Shown piece after piece: positions 7,911 through 14,529 of a DNA stretch of 15,608 bases. Positions within the stretch are counted from its first letter, which is position 1; each line of letters starts with the position of its first letter. The notes beneath the pieces are model-generated. The model did no database searches, was not told where the DNA came from, and worked only from the letters and a program-made list of their open reading frames with translations. The DNA is from Betaproteobacteria bacterium UBA5582 (GTDB lineage: Bacteria > Pseudomonadota > Gammaproteobacteria > Burkholderiales > Rhodocyclaceae), in assembly GCA_002425245.1 (NCBI GenBank), contig DILW01000033.1:1-15608 (forward strand), read 5' to 3'. A program made the translations under genes and the position numbers.

Positions 7911-8777
7911 TCATTCGAGATTCTGGATCTGCTCGCGCATCTGCTCGATCAGCAGCTTGAGTTCCATGGCGGCCTGGGAAACCTCGGTCAGCGCCGACTT
8001 GGAGGCCAGCGTATTGGCTTCGCGGTTGAGTTCCTGCATCAGGAAATCCAGGCGCTTGCCGCAGGCGCCGCCGGCCTTGAGGATGCGCTCGACCTCATCG
8101 AGATGGGTATTCAGGCGGGACAGCTCCTCGGCCACGTCGATACGCGTGGCGAACACCGCCACCTCCTGCAGGATGCGATCGTCGCTGGCATTGCCGAGCG
8201 CTTCCTGCAGCCGCTGGCGCAGCTTGTCGGTGAACAGGGCCTGGGCCTCCGGAATGCACGGCGCCACCTCGCGCACGATCCGGCGCATGGCATCGACCCG
8301 TTCGCCGATCATTTGCGCCAGCTTGGCGCCTTCGCGCGCCCGGCTGGCGGTGAATTCATCGAGTACGACATTGGCCAGCGCCAGCACCTCGGCACCGACG
8401 GCGGCGAAGTCGATGCCCTGCTCGCCGAACATGCCCGGCCAGCGCAGCGCCTCGTTGACCGACAGCGGCGCCGCTTCCGGCAACTGCTTGCGCACCTGCG
8501 CCGACAGCGCGGCCAGGGTCTGCAACAGTTCCGGATTGAGCTGCAGTTGTTCGCCGCGGGCAGCGGCGGCGTTGAAACTCAGCCGGCATTCGATCTTGCC
8601 CCGCGTCAGCCGCTTGGCCAGCAGTTCGCGCAGCGGCATCTCGATTGCGCGCAGATCGTCGGCGACGCGAAAATGAAAATCGAGATAGCGTGAATTGACG
8701 CTCTTCAGTTCCAACTGCAAGGTACCGCGCTCAAGGTCGCGGGTGCGCACCGCATATCCGGTCATGCTGCAAATCAT
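7911..8777 (-). CDS. yicC: YicC family endoribonuclease
   Basis: 288 residues, the same size as E. coli YicC. The start is the ATG giving MICSMTGYA, matching the invariant M-x-x-S-M-T-x-Y family N-terminus. The YicC-like N-terminal domain (about 1-155, with SVNSRYLD and RGKIEC) is followed by the DUF1732 C-terminal domain, which has IDVAEEL, R-L-D-F-L-M-Q-E-L-N-R-E and the ending LLIEQMREQIQNLE. Members of this family are reported as oligomeric endoribonucleases that act on RNAs including small regulatory RNAs; the role here is inferred from that. It is the first gene of the minus-strand run and diverges from the kinase gene across 78 bp. Confidence 0.95.
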   Translation of the reverse strand: MICSMTGYAVRTRDLERGTLQLELKSVNSRYLDFHFRVADDLRAIEMPLRELLAKRLTRGKIECRLSFNAAAARGEQLQLNPELLQTLAALSAQVRKQLPEAAPLSVNEALRWPGMFGEQGIDFAAVGAEVLALANVVLDEFTASRAREGAKLAQMIGERVDAMRRIVREVAPCIPEAQALFTDKLRQRLQEALGNASDDRILQEVAVFATRIDVAEELSRLNTHLDEVERILKAGGACGKRLDFLMQELNREANTLASKSALTEVSQAAMELKLLIEQMREQIQNLE

Positions 8778-8795
8778 CGGGGCTTGCTCTCCAGC

Positions 8796-8824
8796 TTTAC
8801 AGGTCGGACAACACGCCCGACAAT
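8796..8824 (+). promoter_or_regulatory. Candidate sigma-70 promoter for the kinase-phosphatase-rph run
   Basis: TTTACA (8796-8801) and GACAAT (8819-8824) are separated by 17 nt; they match the consensus hexamers at 5 of 6 and 4 of 6 positions. Transcription would start near 8831 and give a leader of about 25 nt before the ATG at 8856. A small inverted repeat, GTCGG (8803-8807) and CCGAC (8817-8821), lies across the spacer and the -10 and could be an operator. Read by eye only. Confidence 0.42.
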
Positions 8825-8867
8825 GCCTGTTGATTGCATCATAACCGCGAGATCAATGGCGCAACAA
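8796..8867 (-). promoter_or_regulatory. Candidate promoters for the yicC-gmk-rpoZ-spoT run
   Basis: There are two weak minus-strand candidates. The first is TTGTCG (8823-8818) with TGTAAA (8801-8796) at 16 nt spacing, which occupies almost the same bases as the plus-strand promoter. The second is TTGTTG (8867-8862) with TATGAT (8843-8838) at 18 nt spacing. The second has the better -10 but a poor -35. The run needs a promoter here because yicC is its first gene; which one is used cannot be told from sequence. Confidence 0.28.
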
Positions 8868-9803
8868 GCCAACCACCCGCTACCCGGCGGTCACCAGCTG
8901 GAGGAGTACACGATCGACCGCCAGCTTTCGCTCGGCGGTTTCTCCATCGTGTATCTGGCGCGCGACCCTGAAGGCAAGCAGGTGGCGATCAAGGAATACC
9001 TGCCCAACAGCCTGGCGCTGCGCGCCAAGGGCGACATCCGGCCGATCATCAGCGAAGCCCACCTGGGTGCTTTCCGCTACGGCATGAAGTGCTTTTTCGA
9101 GGAAGGACGGGCGCTGGCCCGGCTGTCGCACCCGAACGTGATCCGCGTGCTCAACTTCTTCCGCGCCAACGAAACCGTATACATGGTCATGGAATACGAG
9201 CAGGGGCGCACCCTGCAGGAGTTCATCCACAAGCACCAGGGCCGGGTTTCCGAGCGCTTCATCCGCGGTGTCTTCACCCGCATGCTCAACGGTTTGCGCG
9301 AAGTGCATGCGCACAAGCTGCTGCATCTCGACCTCAAGCCCTCGAACATCTACCTGCGCGCCGACAATTCGCCGGTCCTGATCGACTTCGGCGCTGCCCG
9401 GCAAACACTTACCACCGATCAGCCCATGCTCAAACCGATGTACACCCCGGGCTTCGCTTCGCCCGAGCATTACGGCGAACGCAACAACCTCGGGCCGTGG
9501 AGCGACATCTACAGCGTCGGCGCCTCGATGTACGCCTGCCTCGCCGCCACTGCGCCCCAGGCTGCCGACGACCGCCTGAACAAGGATGTCCTGACCCCGG
9601 CCATGGTGCGCTGGGAAGGCCTGTTTTCCGACCGTCTGCTGGAAATCATCGACTGGTGTCTCAACCTCAACCACCTGTACCGGCCACAGAGCGTGTTCGC
9701 CCTGCAAAAGGCGCTGATCGCCGACGCCCATCCGCCACTTCCCCGCCCGGCCGGCAACTGGCTGGGGCGTGTGGTTGACAAGTTCAGGAGCCCGTCCAAG
9801 TGA
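8856..9803 (+). CDS. Soluble eukaryotic-type Ser/Thr protein kinase
   Basis: 315 residues, almost only a kinase domain (about 16-290), with no membrane segment or sensor domain in sight, so it should be cytosolic. Catalytic elements: VAIK with Lys46, a helix-C Glu at 82 or 83, H157-L-D159-L-K-P-S-N164, D177-F-G179 and ASPE (201-204). It is a non-RD kinase, since Leu replaces Arg before the catalytic Asp. The glycine loop is S25-L-G-G-F-S30, with Ser where the first and third glycines are usual. The ATG at 8856 is chosen because a plausible promoter lies just upstream and its -10 covers the alternative in-frame ATG at 8823; TTG at 8784 is less likely still. The stop overlaps the GTG of the PP2C gene, so kinase and phosphatase form a coupled pair. 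The substrate is unknown. Confidence 0.9.
   Translation: MAQQANHPLPGGHQLEEYTIDRQLSLGGFSIVYLARDPEGKQVAIKEYLPNSLALRAKGDIRPIISEAHLGAFRYGMKCFFEEGRALARLSHPNVIRVLNFFRANETVYMVMEYEQGRTLQEFIHKHQGRVSERFIRGVFTRMLNGLREVHAHKLLHLDLKPSNIYLRADNSPVLIDFGAARQTLTTDQPMLKPMYTPGFASPEHYGERNNLGPWSDIYSVGASMYACLAATAPQAADDRLNKDVLTPAMVRWEGLFSDRLLEIIDWCLNLNHLYRPQSVFALQKALIADAHPPLPRPAGNWLGRVVDKFRSPSK
9786..9790 (+). promoter_or_regulatory. Shine-Dalgarno sequence for the GTG start of the PP2C gene
   Basis: AGGAG lies 9 nt before the GTG at 9800, inside the 3' end of the kinase gene. It supports the GTG start that overlaps the kinase stop codon. Confidence 0.65.
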
Positions 9804-10717
9804 GATTCACCATTTACCAGGACAGCCGCCAGGGTGGCCGCGCCAACAACGAAGACCGCACCACCTACTGTTATTCCCGCGATGCCCTGTTGATGGTCAT
9901 CGCCGACGGCATGGGCGGTCACCACCATGGCGAGATTGCTGCCCAACTGGCCGTGCAGACATTGGCTGATGCTTTTCAGCGCGCGGCCAAGCCGCGCCTT
10001 GACGACCCTTTTCGCTTCCTGCAAAAGGGCATGAGCAACGCCCACCACGCCATTCTCGACTACACGGCCCGGCACCGCCTGCCGGATTCACCGCGTACCA
10101 CCTGCGTCGCCTGCGTGATCCAGGACAGCATCGCCTACTGGGCGCATGCCGGCGACTCGCGGCTGCTGCTCATCCGTGACGGCAGGGTCGTTGCCCAGAC
10201 CCGTGACCATTCGCGCATCCGCCTGCTGCTCGACCAGGGCGTGATCACCGAAGCCCAGGCGGCACGCCACCCCGACCGCAACAAGATCTACAGCTGCCTT
10301 GGCGGCCCGACCGCGCCGGAGATCGAGTTCTCGCGCAAGACACCCCTCGAACACGGCGATGTCGTGCTGCTATGCACCGACGGCCTGTGGGGCAGCGTGC
10401 CAGTGGAAAAACTCGCTGCCAGCCTGCACGGCAGCAACCTGCTGCAAAGCACCCCGGCCCTGATGGCCCAGGCCGAAGCCCGGGCCGGCGCCCACGGCGA
10501 CAACCTGTCGGCAGTCGTCGTCCGCTGGGAAGACCACTACATCGAGGCCCCGAGCAGCGTCATCTCGACCCAGACCATGCCGCTCGACGAAGTGACTACC
10601 AAACTCGACGAATTCGGTCGCAACCCGAGTTACAAGAGCGACCTCAGCGAAGACGAAATCGAAGCAGCGATCGAGGAAATCCGCGCCGCCATCGACAAAT
10701 ACAACCCGCAAAAATAA
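9800..10717 (+). CDS. PP2C-family Ser/Thr protein phosphatase
   Basis: 305 residues. It removes phosphate from Ser/Thr residues using two metal ions and is probably the partner of the kinase just upstream. The metal-binding set is complete: N-N-E18-D19 near the N-terminus, A-D36-G-M-G-G, AGDSRL, C-T-D194-G-L-W and G-D234-N. The PP2C fold ends near residue 245, and about 60 more residues follow. They start rich in Ser/Thr and end in an acidic helix (EDEIEAAIEEIRAAIDKY); I do not recognise this tail. The start is GTG at 9800, overlapping the kinase stop as GTGA, with AGGAG at 9786-9790. The rph start follows 10 nt after the stop, so the pair is probably transcribed with rph-rdgB-hemW. Confidence 0.94.
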   Translation: MRFTIYQDSRQGGRANNEDRTTYCYSRDALLMVIADGMGGHHHGEIAAQLAVQTLADAFQRAAKPRLDDPFRFLQKGMSNAHHAILDYTARHRLPDSPRTTCVACVIQDSIAYWAHAGDSRLLLIRDGRVVAQTRDHSRIRLLLDQGVITEAQAARHPDRNKIYSCLGGPTAPEIEFSRKTPLEHGDVVLLCTDGLWGSVPVEKLAASLHGSNLLQSTPALMAQAEARAGAHGDNLSAVVVRWEDHYIEAPSSVISTQTMPLDEVTTKLDEFGRNPSYKSDLSEDEIEAAIEEIRAAIDKYNPQK

Positions 10718-10727
10718 AGGAATCCCC

Positions 10728-11444
10728 ATGCGTCCCAGCCAACGCCAGCCGGATCAGCTCCGTGCCGTCCGCATCACCCGCAACTTCACCCGCCACGCCG
10801 AAGGTTCGGTGCTGATCGAAATGGGCGACACCCGCGTGCTGTGCACCGCCTCGGTCGAGGAGAGCCTGCCGCCCTTCCTGCGCGGCAAGGGCCAGGGCTG
10901 GGTCACCGCCGAATACGGCATGCTGCCGCGCTCGACGCACACGCGCAGCGCGCGCGAGGCGGCCAAGGGCAAGCAGACCGGCCGCACCCAGGAAATCCAG
11001 CGCCTGATCGGCCGCAGCCTGCGCGCCGTGACCGACCTCAAGGCCCTCGGCGAACGCCAGATCACCCTCGACTGCGACGTCCTGCAAGCCGACGGCGGCA
11101 CTCGTTGCGCCTCGATCACCGGCGCCTGGATCGCCCTCTACGAGGCCTGCGAGAAGCTGGTGCAGGCCGGCAAGCTGGCGGCCAACCCGGTCAGGGACCA
11201 CGTCGCCGCCATCTCGGTCGGCATCTATAACGGCAGCGCGGTACTCGACCTCGACTACCCGGAAGACTCCAACTGCGACACCGACATGAACGTCATCATG
11301 ACCGGCAGCGGCGGCATCGTCGAAGTCCAGGGCACGGCCGAAGGCGAACCGTTCAGCCGCGAGCAGATGAACGTGCTGATGGACCTCGCCCAGATGGGCA
11401 TCCGCCAGCTGGTCGCCGAACAGCAAAAGGCGCTCGCCGCATGA
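10728..11444 (+). CDS. rph: Ribonuclease PH
   Basis: 238 residues, identical in length to E. coli RNase PH. It trims tRNA 3' ends phosphorolytically, releasing nucleoside diphosphates, as a cytosolic hexamer. It begins MRPSQRQPDQLR, typical of the family. The phosphate-binding and active-site segments are GRTQEIQRLIGR (85-96) and GGTR (123-126), and the acidic cluster is D180, D184 and D186 in PEDSNCDTDMN. AGGA at 10718-10721 sits 6 nt before the ATG. The stop overlaps the rdgB ATG as ATGA. The rph-rdgB pairing is widespread and links RNA turnover to nucleotide-pool cleaning. No truncation is seen. Confidence 0.97.
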   Translation: MRPSQRQPDQLRAVRITRNFTRHAEGSVLIEMGDTRVLCTASVEESLPPFLRGKGQGWVTAEYGMLPRSTHTRSAREAAKGKQTGRTQEIQRLIGRSLRAVTDLKALGERQITLDCDVLQADGGTRCASITGAWIALYEACEKLVQAGKLAANPVRDHVAAISVGIYNGSAVLDLDYPEDSNCDTDMNVIMTGSGGIVEVQGTAEGEPFSREQMNVLMDLAQMGIRQLVAEQQKALAA

Positions 11445-12037
11445 AGAAGCTGGTCCTCGCCTCGAACAACGCCAAGAAGATGAAGGAGCTGAACGCGCTG
11501 CTGGCGCCGCTCGGCTTCGAAGTCATCCCGCAAGGCCAGCTCGGCATTCCGGAAGCCGAGGAACCGCACTGCACCTTCGTCGAGAACGCGCTTGCCAAGG
11601 CCCGCCACGCTGCGCAGCACAGCGGCCTGCCGGCGCTCGCCGACGATTCCGGCCTGTGCGTCAAGGCCCTTGGTGGCGCGCCCGGTGTGATTTCTGCCCG
11701 CTACGCTGGCGAACCGAAATCCGATGCGCGCAACAACGAAAAGCTGCTCGCCGAACTCGCCCGCTTCCCGCAGATGACCGAACGCAAGGCGCACTTCGTC
11801 TGCGTCCTGGTCCTCGTGCGCAGCGCCGACGACCCGCAGCCGATCATCGCCGAAGGCGAATGGCACGGCGAAATCCTGGCCGCCCCGCAAGGCGCCGACG
11901 GCTTCGGCTACGACCCGCTGTTCTACGTCCCCACCTACGCGTGCACCGCGGCCGAACTCGACCCGGCGGCCAAGAACAAACTCTCGCATCGCGGCCAGGC
12001 GATGCAGAAACTGATCGAGCGGCTGCCGGAACTCTGA
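11441..12037 (+). CDS. rdgB: dITP/XTP pyrophosphatase (HAM1/RdgB)
   Basis: 198 residues, matching E. coli RdgB (197). It hydrolyses ITP, dITP, XTP and dXTP to monophosphates plus pyrophosphate and so keeps deaminated purines out of DNA and RNA. Signature elements are SNNAKK (8-13), FVENA (46-50), the catalytic region ADDSGL (67-72), GFGYDP (154-159) and SHRG (182-185). The ATG overlaps the rph stop; hemW begins 2 nt after the stop. Gene order and overlaps imply one transcript with rph. Confidence 0.97.
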   Translation: MKKLVLASNNAKKMKELNALLAPLGFEVIPQGQLGIPEAEEPHCTFVENALAKARHAAQHSGLPALADDSGLCVKALGGAPGVISARYAGEPKSDARNNEKLLAELARFPQMTERKAHFVCVLVLVRSADDPQPIIAEGEWHGEILAAPQGADGFGYDPLFYVPTYACTAAELDPAAKNKLSHRGQAMQKLIERLPEL

Positions 12038-12039
12038 CC

Positions 12040-13260
12040 TTGGCGAAAACCATCCCGATTTTCGCGGACACCGCCCGGTCGACCGCAAGTGCGCCCGACC
12101 GCCCGCTCGAATTCCGCAAATCCCCGGTCCTCTCGCTCTACGTCCATATCCCGTGGTGCGTGCGCAAGTGTCCGTACTGCGACTTCAACTCGCACGAGAA
12201 CGGCGGCGAGATTCCCGAGCGGGAGTACGTCGATGCGCTGATCGCCGACCTGCAGTCGGCGCTGCCGCTGATCTGGGGGCGGCCGGTGCAGACGGTGTTT
12301 TTCGGCGGCGGCACGCCCAGCCTGCTGTCGGCGGGCGCCATCGACGAGCTGATCGGCGCCTTCCGGGCGCTGGCGATGCTGTCGCCGGAGGCCGAGATCA
12401 CGCTCGAAGCCAATCCCGGCACGGTCGAGGCTGGCAAGTTCGCTGGCTTTCGCGCTGCCGGGGTCAATCGGCTGTCGCTCGGCATCCAGAGCTTCAACGA
12501 CGAGCATCTCAAGGCGCTCGGCCGCATCCACGGCAGCGCCGAAGCGAAGCGCGCGGCGCAACTGGCCGGCGAGCACTTCGAGCGCTTCAACCTCGACCTG
12601 ATGTACGGCCTGCCTTATCAAACGCAGGCGCAAGCGCTCGCCGACATCGATACCGCGCTGTCCTTCGCGCCGCCGCACCTCTCCTGCTACCAGCTGACGC
12701 TGGAGCCGAACACGCACTTCGCCGCCTTCCCGCCCGACCTGCCCGAAGGCGACCTGTGCGCCGACATGCAGGAAGCCATCGAAGCCCGGCTGGCCGCCGC
12801 CGGCTACGCCAACTACGAGACCTCGGCCTTCGCTCAGCCCGGCCGACAGTGCCTGCACAACCTCAACTACTGGCATTTCGGCGACTACCTCGGCATCGGC
12901 GCCGGCGCCCATTCCAAGCTGACGCAGCACGACCGCGTGCTGCGCCAGATGCGCTACAAGCACCCCAAGGCCTATCTGGAAAACGTCCGCGTCGGCCGGA
13001 CTATCCAGGAAGAACACGACGTCGCCGCCGCCGAACTGCCCTTCGAATTCATGATGAACGCGCTGCGCCTGGCCGACGGCTTCGCTCCCAGCCTGTTCGA
13101 ACTGCGCACCTCGCGGCCGCTGACCGCCATCCTGCCGCAACTCAGGGCGGCCCAGGCCGACGGCCTGCTCGACCTCGGCCCGGAAAAGATCGCGCCGACC
13201 GCCAAGGGCCGGCGCTTCCTCAACGTGTTGCTGGAACGCTTTCTCGACGATGGCCAGTGA
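12040..13260 (+). CDS. hemW: Radical SAM haem chaperone HemW
   Basis: 406 residues with the start proposed here. The radical SAM cluster motif is C40-x-x-x-C44-x-x-C47 in CVRKCPYCDFNSH, followed by FFGGGTPS (87-94) and, further on, the HNLNYW motif (273-278) that marks HemW. True HemN (anaerobic coproporphyrinogen dehydrogenase) has a further Cys in the motif (CxxxCxxCxC), absent here, so the older HemN-like label should not be used. HemW binds haem and is thought to deliver it to respiratory proteins. No ATG or GTG precedes the conserved core in this frame; TTG at 12040, 2 nt after the rdgB stop, gives MAKTIPIF and an N-terminal lead of about 30 residues. The ribosome-binding sequence is weak, so coupling to rdgB is likely. 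Confidence 0.93.
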   Translation: MAKTIPIFADTARSTASAPDRPLEFRKSPVLSLYVHIPWCVRKCPYCDFNSHENGGEIPEREYVDALIADLQSALPLIWGRPVQTVFFGGGTPSLLSAGAIDELIGAFRALAMLSPEAEITLEANPGTVEAGKFAGFRAAGVNRLSLGIQSFNDEHLKALGRIHGSAEAKRAAQLAGEHFERFNLDLMYGLPYQTQAQALADIDTALSFAPPHLSCYQLTLEPNTHFAAFPPDLPEGDLCADMQEAIEARLAAAGYANYETSAFAQPGRQCLHNLNYWHFGDYLGIGAGAHSKLTQHDRVLRQMRYKHPKAYLENVRVGRTIQEEHDVAAAELPFEFMMNALRLADGFAPSLFELRTSRPLTAILPQLRAAQADGLLDLGPEKIAPTAKGRRFLNVLLERFLDDGQ

Positions 13261-13275
13261 ATAGGCCAGCGCCGA

Positions 13276-14529
13276 TCAGCTGAGCCAGCCCCAGGTGATC
13301 GCCAGGGTCAGCATCGTTACCGGCAGGCCGATGCGCAGGTGCTGGTGCCAATCGATGGCGATGCCCTGCTTGCGCGCGAGATCGACGACGATCAGATTGG
13401 CGATCGAGCCGACCAGCAGCAGGTTGCCGGCCAGCGTGCTGACCAGCGCCAGGGTGACGCCGGCGTCCGCAGTTTTCAGGTGCGGCAGCAGCAGCATCGT
13501 CGCCGGCACGTTCGAGACCAGATTGGAGAGGCCGACACCGACCGCGAACAGCGGCCCGGTATCGCCCAGCTGGATGCCGTGGTCGGCCAGCCAGGCGACG
13601 GCGATGGTGGCCAGGCCGGTACTCTCGAAAGCGTGATTGACGACGAACAGGCCGACGAAGAGCACCAGCAGTTCCCAATCGACGAAGCCCATCACGTGCG
13701 AGGAATGGAAGCGCCGCGACAGCAGCAGCACGCCGGCGCCGACCAGGGCGGCGACTTCGCGCGGCCAGTCGGTGAACAGGAAGACGACCAGCAGCATGGC
13801 GGCGACGGCGAGGCCCTTGGCGGTCTGCAGGCGGTCGAATTCGGGCAGCGCCTCGGTGGCCGGGGCAGCGGGCGGTGGCTGGGTGGGGCGGCGCGGTGCG
13901 AACACCAGCCAGGCCCACAGCGCGAGCAGGCCGAGTACGACCGGTGGCAGCGCCCGCCACAGGTAGTCGGCGAAATGCAGTTGCAGCACCGAGCCGATCA
14001 GCATGTTCTGCGGGTTGCCGATCAAGGTCGCCGCCGAGCCGATGTTGGCGGCGCAGGCGAGGCCGACCAGGAAAATCACCGGGTCGAGCCGGCGCTCGAT
14101 GCACAGGCGGGCGACCACCGGCGTCATCGCCAGGCAGACGATGTCGTTGGAAAACACCGCCGACAGCGCGCCAGCGACGAAGATCAGGGCGCCGAGCAGC
14201 CACGGTTCGGCGAGCGGCAGCGCGGCGACGCGGCGGGTGACTTCGGTGTAGAAGCCACCCAGGCGCATCTGCGCCGAAACCACCATGAAGGCGAAAAGCA
14301 GCAGCAGGGTTGGCAAATGCACGGCGCGTGCCGCTTCCTCGGTCGTCATCGCGCCGATGCCGACGACGGCGATGCCGCCGAGCAGGGCGACGCCGCTGCG
14401 GTCGAGCTTCAGTTTCGGCAGGCCACCGAGGAACATGCCAAGGTAGACGACGGCGAAGATGGCGACGATAGTCGTCTGCAGCGGGTGGGTCTCGATGGCG
14501 AGCAGCGGCGCGGCGAGTTCCGGGCTCAT
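13276..14529 (-). CDS. ArsB/SLC13-type (ion transporter superfamily) anion permease
   Basis: 417 residues, strongly hydrophobic, with about 10-12 membrane segments in two similar halves. The halves are separated by a hydrophilic, Pro/Ala-rich linker (about 211-237). Superfamily hallmarks: S127-N-D in the first half with G171-N-P-Q-N behind it, and in the second half S335-N-L-V-S-N-V-P and a G-S-I-A-N-L-I segment. The closest match by eye is the uncharacterised YbiR-like anion permeases; sulphate, dicarboxylate, arsenite or sodium/proton exchange cannot be told apart from sequence. The ATG at 14529 overlaps the stop codon of the DUF1343 gene as ATGA, so the two are coupled. It converges on hemW with only 15 nt between stop codons and no visible terminator. 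Confidence 0.85.
   Translation of the reverse strand: MSPELAAPLLAIETHPLQTTIVAIFAVVYLGMFLGGLPKLKLDRSGVALLGGIAVVGIGAMTTEEAARAVHLPTLLLLFAFMVVSAQMRLGGFYTEVTRRVAALPLAEPWLLGALIFVAGALSAVFSNDIVCLAMTPVVARLCIERRLDPVIFLVGLACAANIGSAATLIGNPQNMLIGSVLQLHFADYLWRALPPVVLGLLALWAWLVFAPRRPTQPPPAAPATEALPEFDRLQTAKGLAVAAMLLVVFLFTDWPREVAALVGAGVLLLSRRFHSSHVMGFVDWELLVLFVGLFVVNHAFESTGLATIAVAWLADHGIQLGDTGPLFAVGVGLSNLVSNVPATMLLLPHLKTADAGVTLALVSTLAGNLLLVGSIANLIVVDLARKQGIAIDWHQHLRIGLPVTMLTLAITWGWLS

Noticed and set aside
8784..8855. Longer kinase starting at TTG 8784 or ATG 8823
   Set aside because: Neither has a ribosome-binding site, and the best promoter candidate covers both. The extra residues show no conserved feature.
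11935..13140. 401-codon minus-strand frame across hemW
   Set aside because: Antisense shadow; hemW on the plus strand has the radical SAM and HNLNYW motifs.
13261..13283. Terminator between hemW and the permease
   Set aside because: Only a short palindrome, TCAGCTGA at 13276-13283, is present, with no GC stem or T-run; the 15-nt gap between the stop codons is too small for a clear hairpin.
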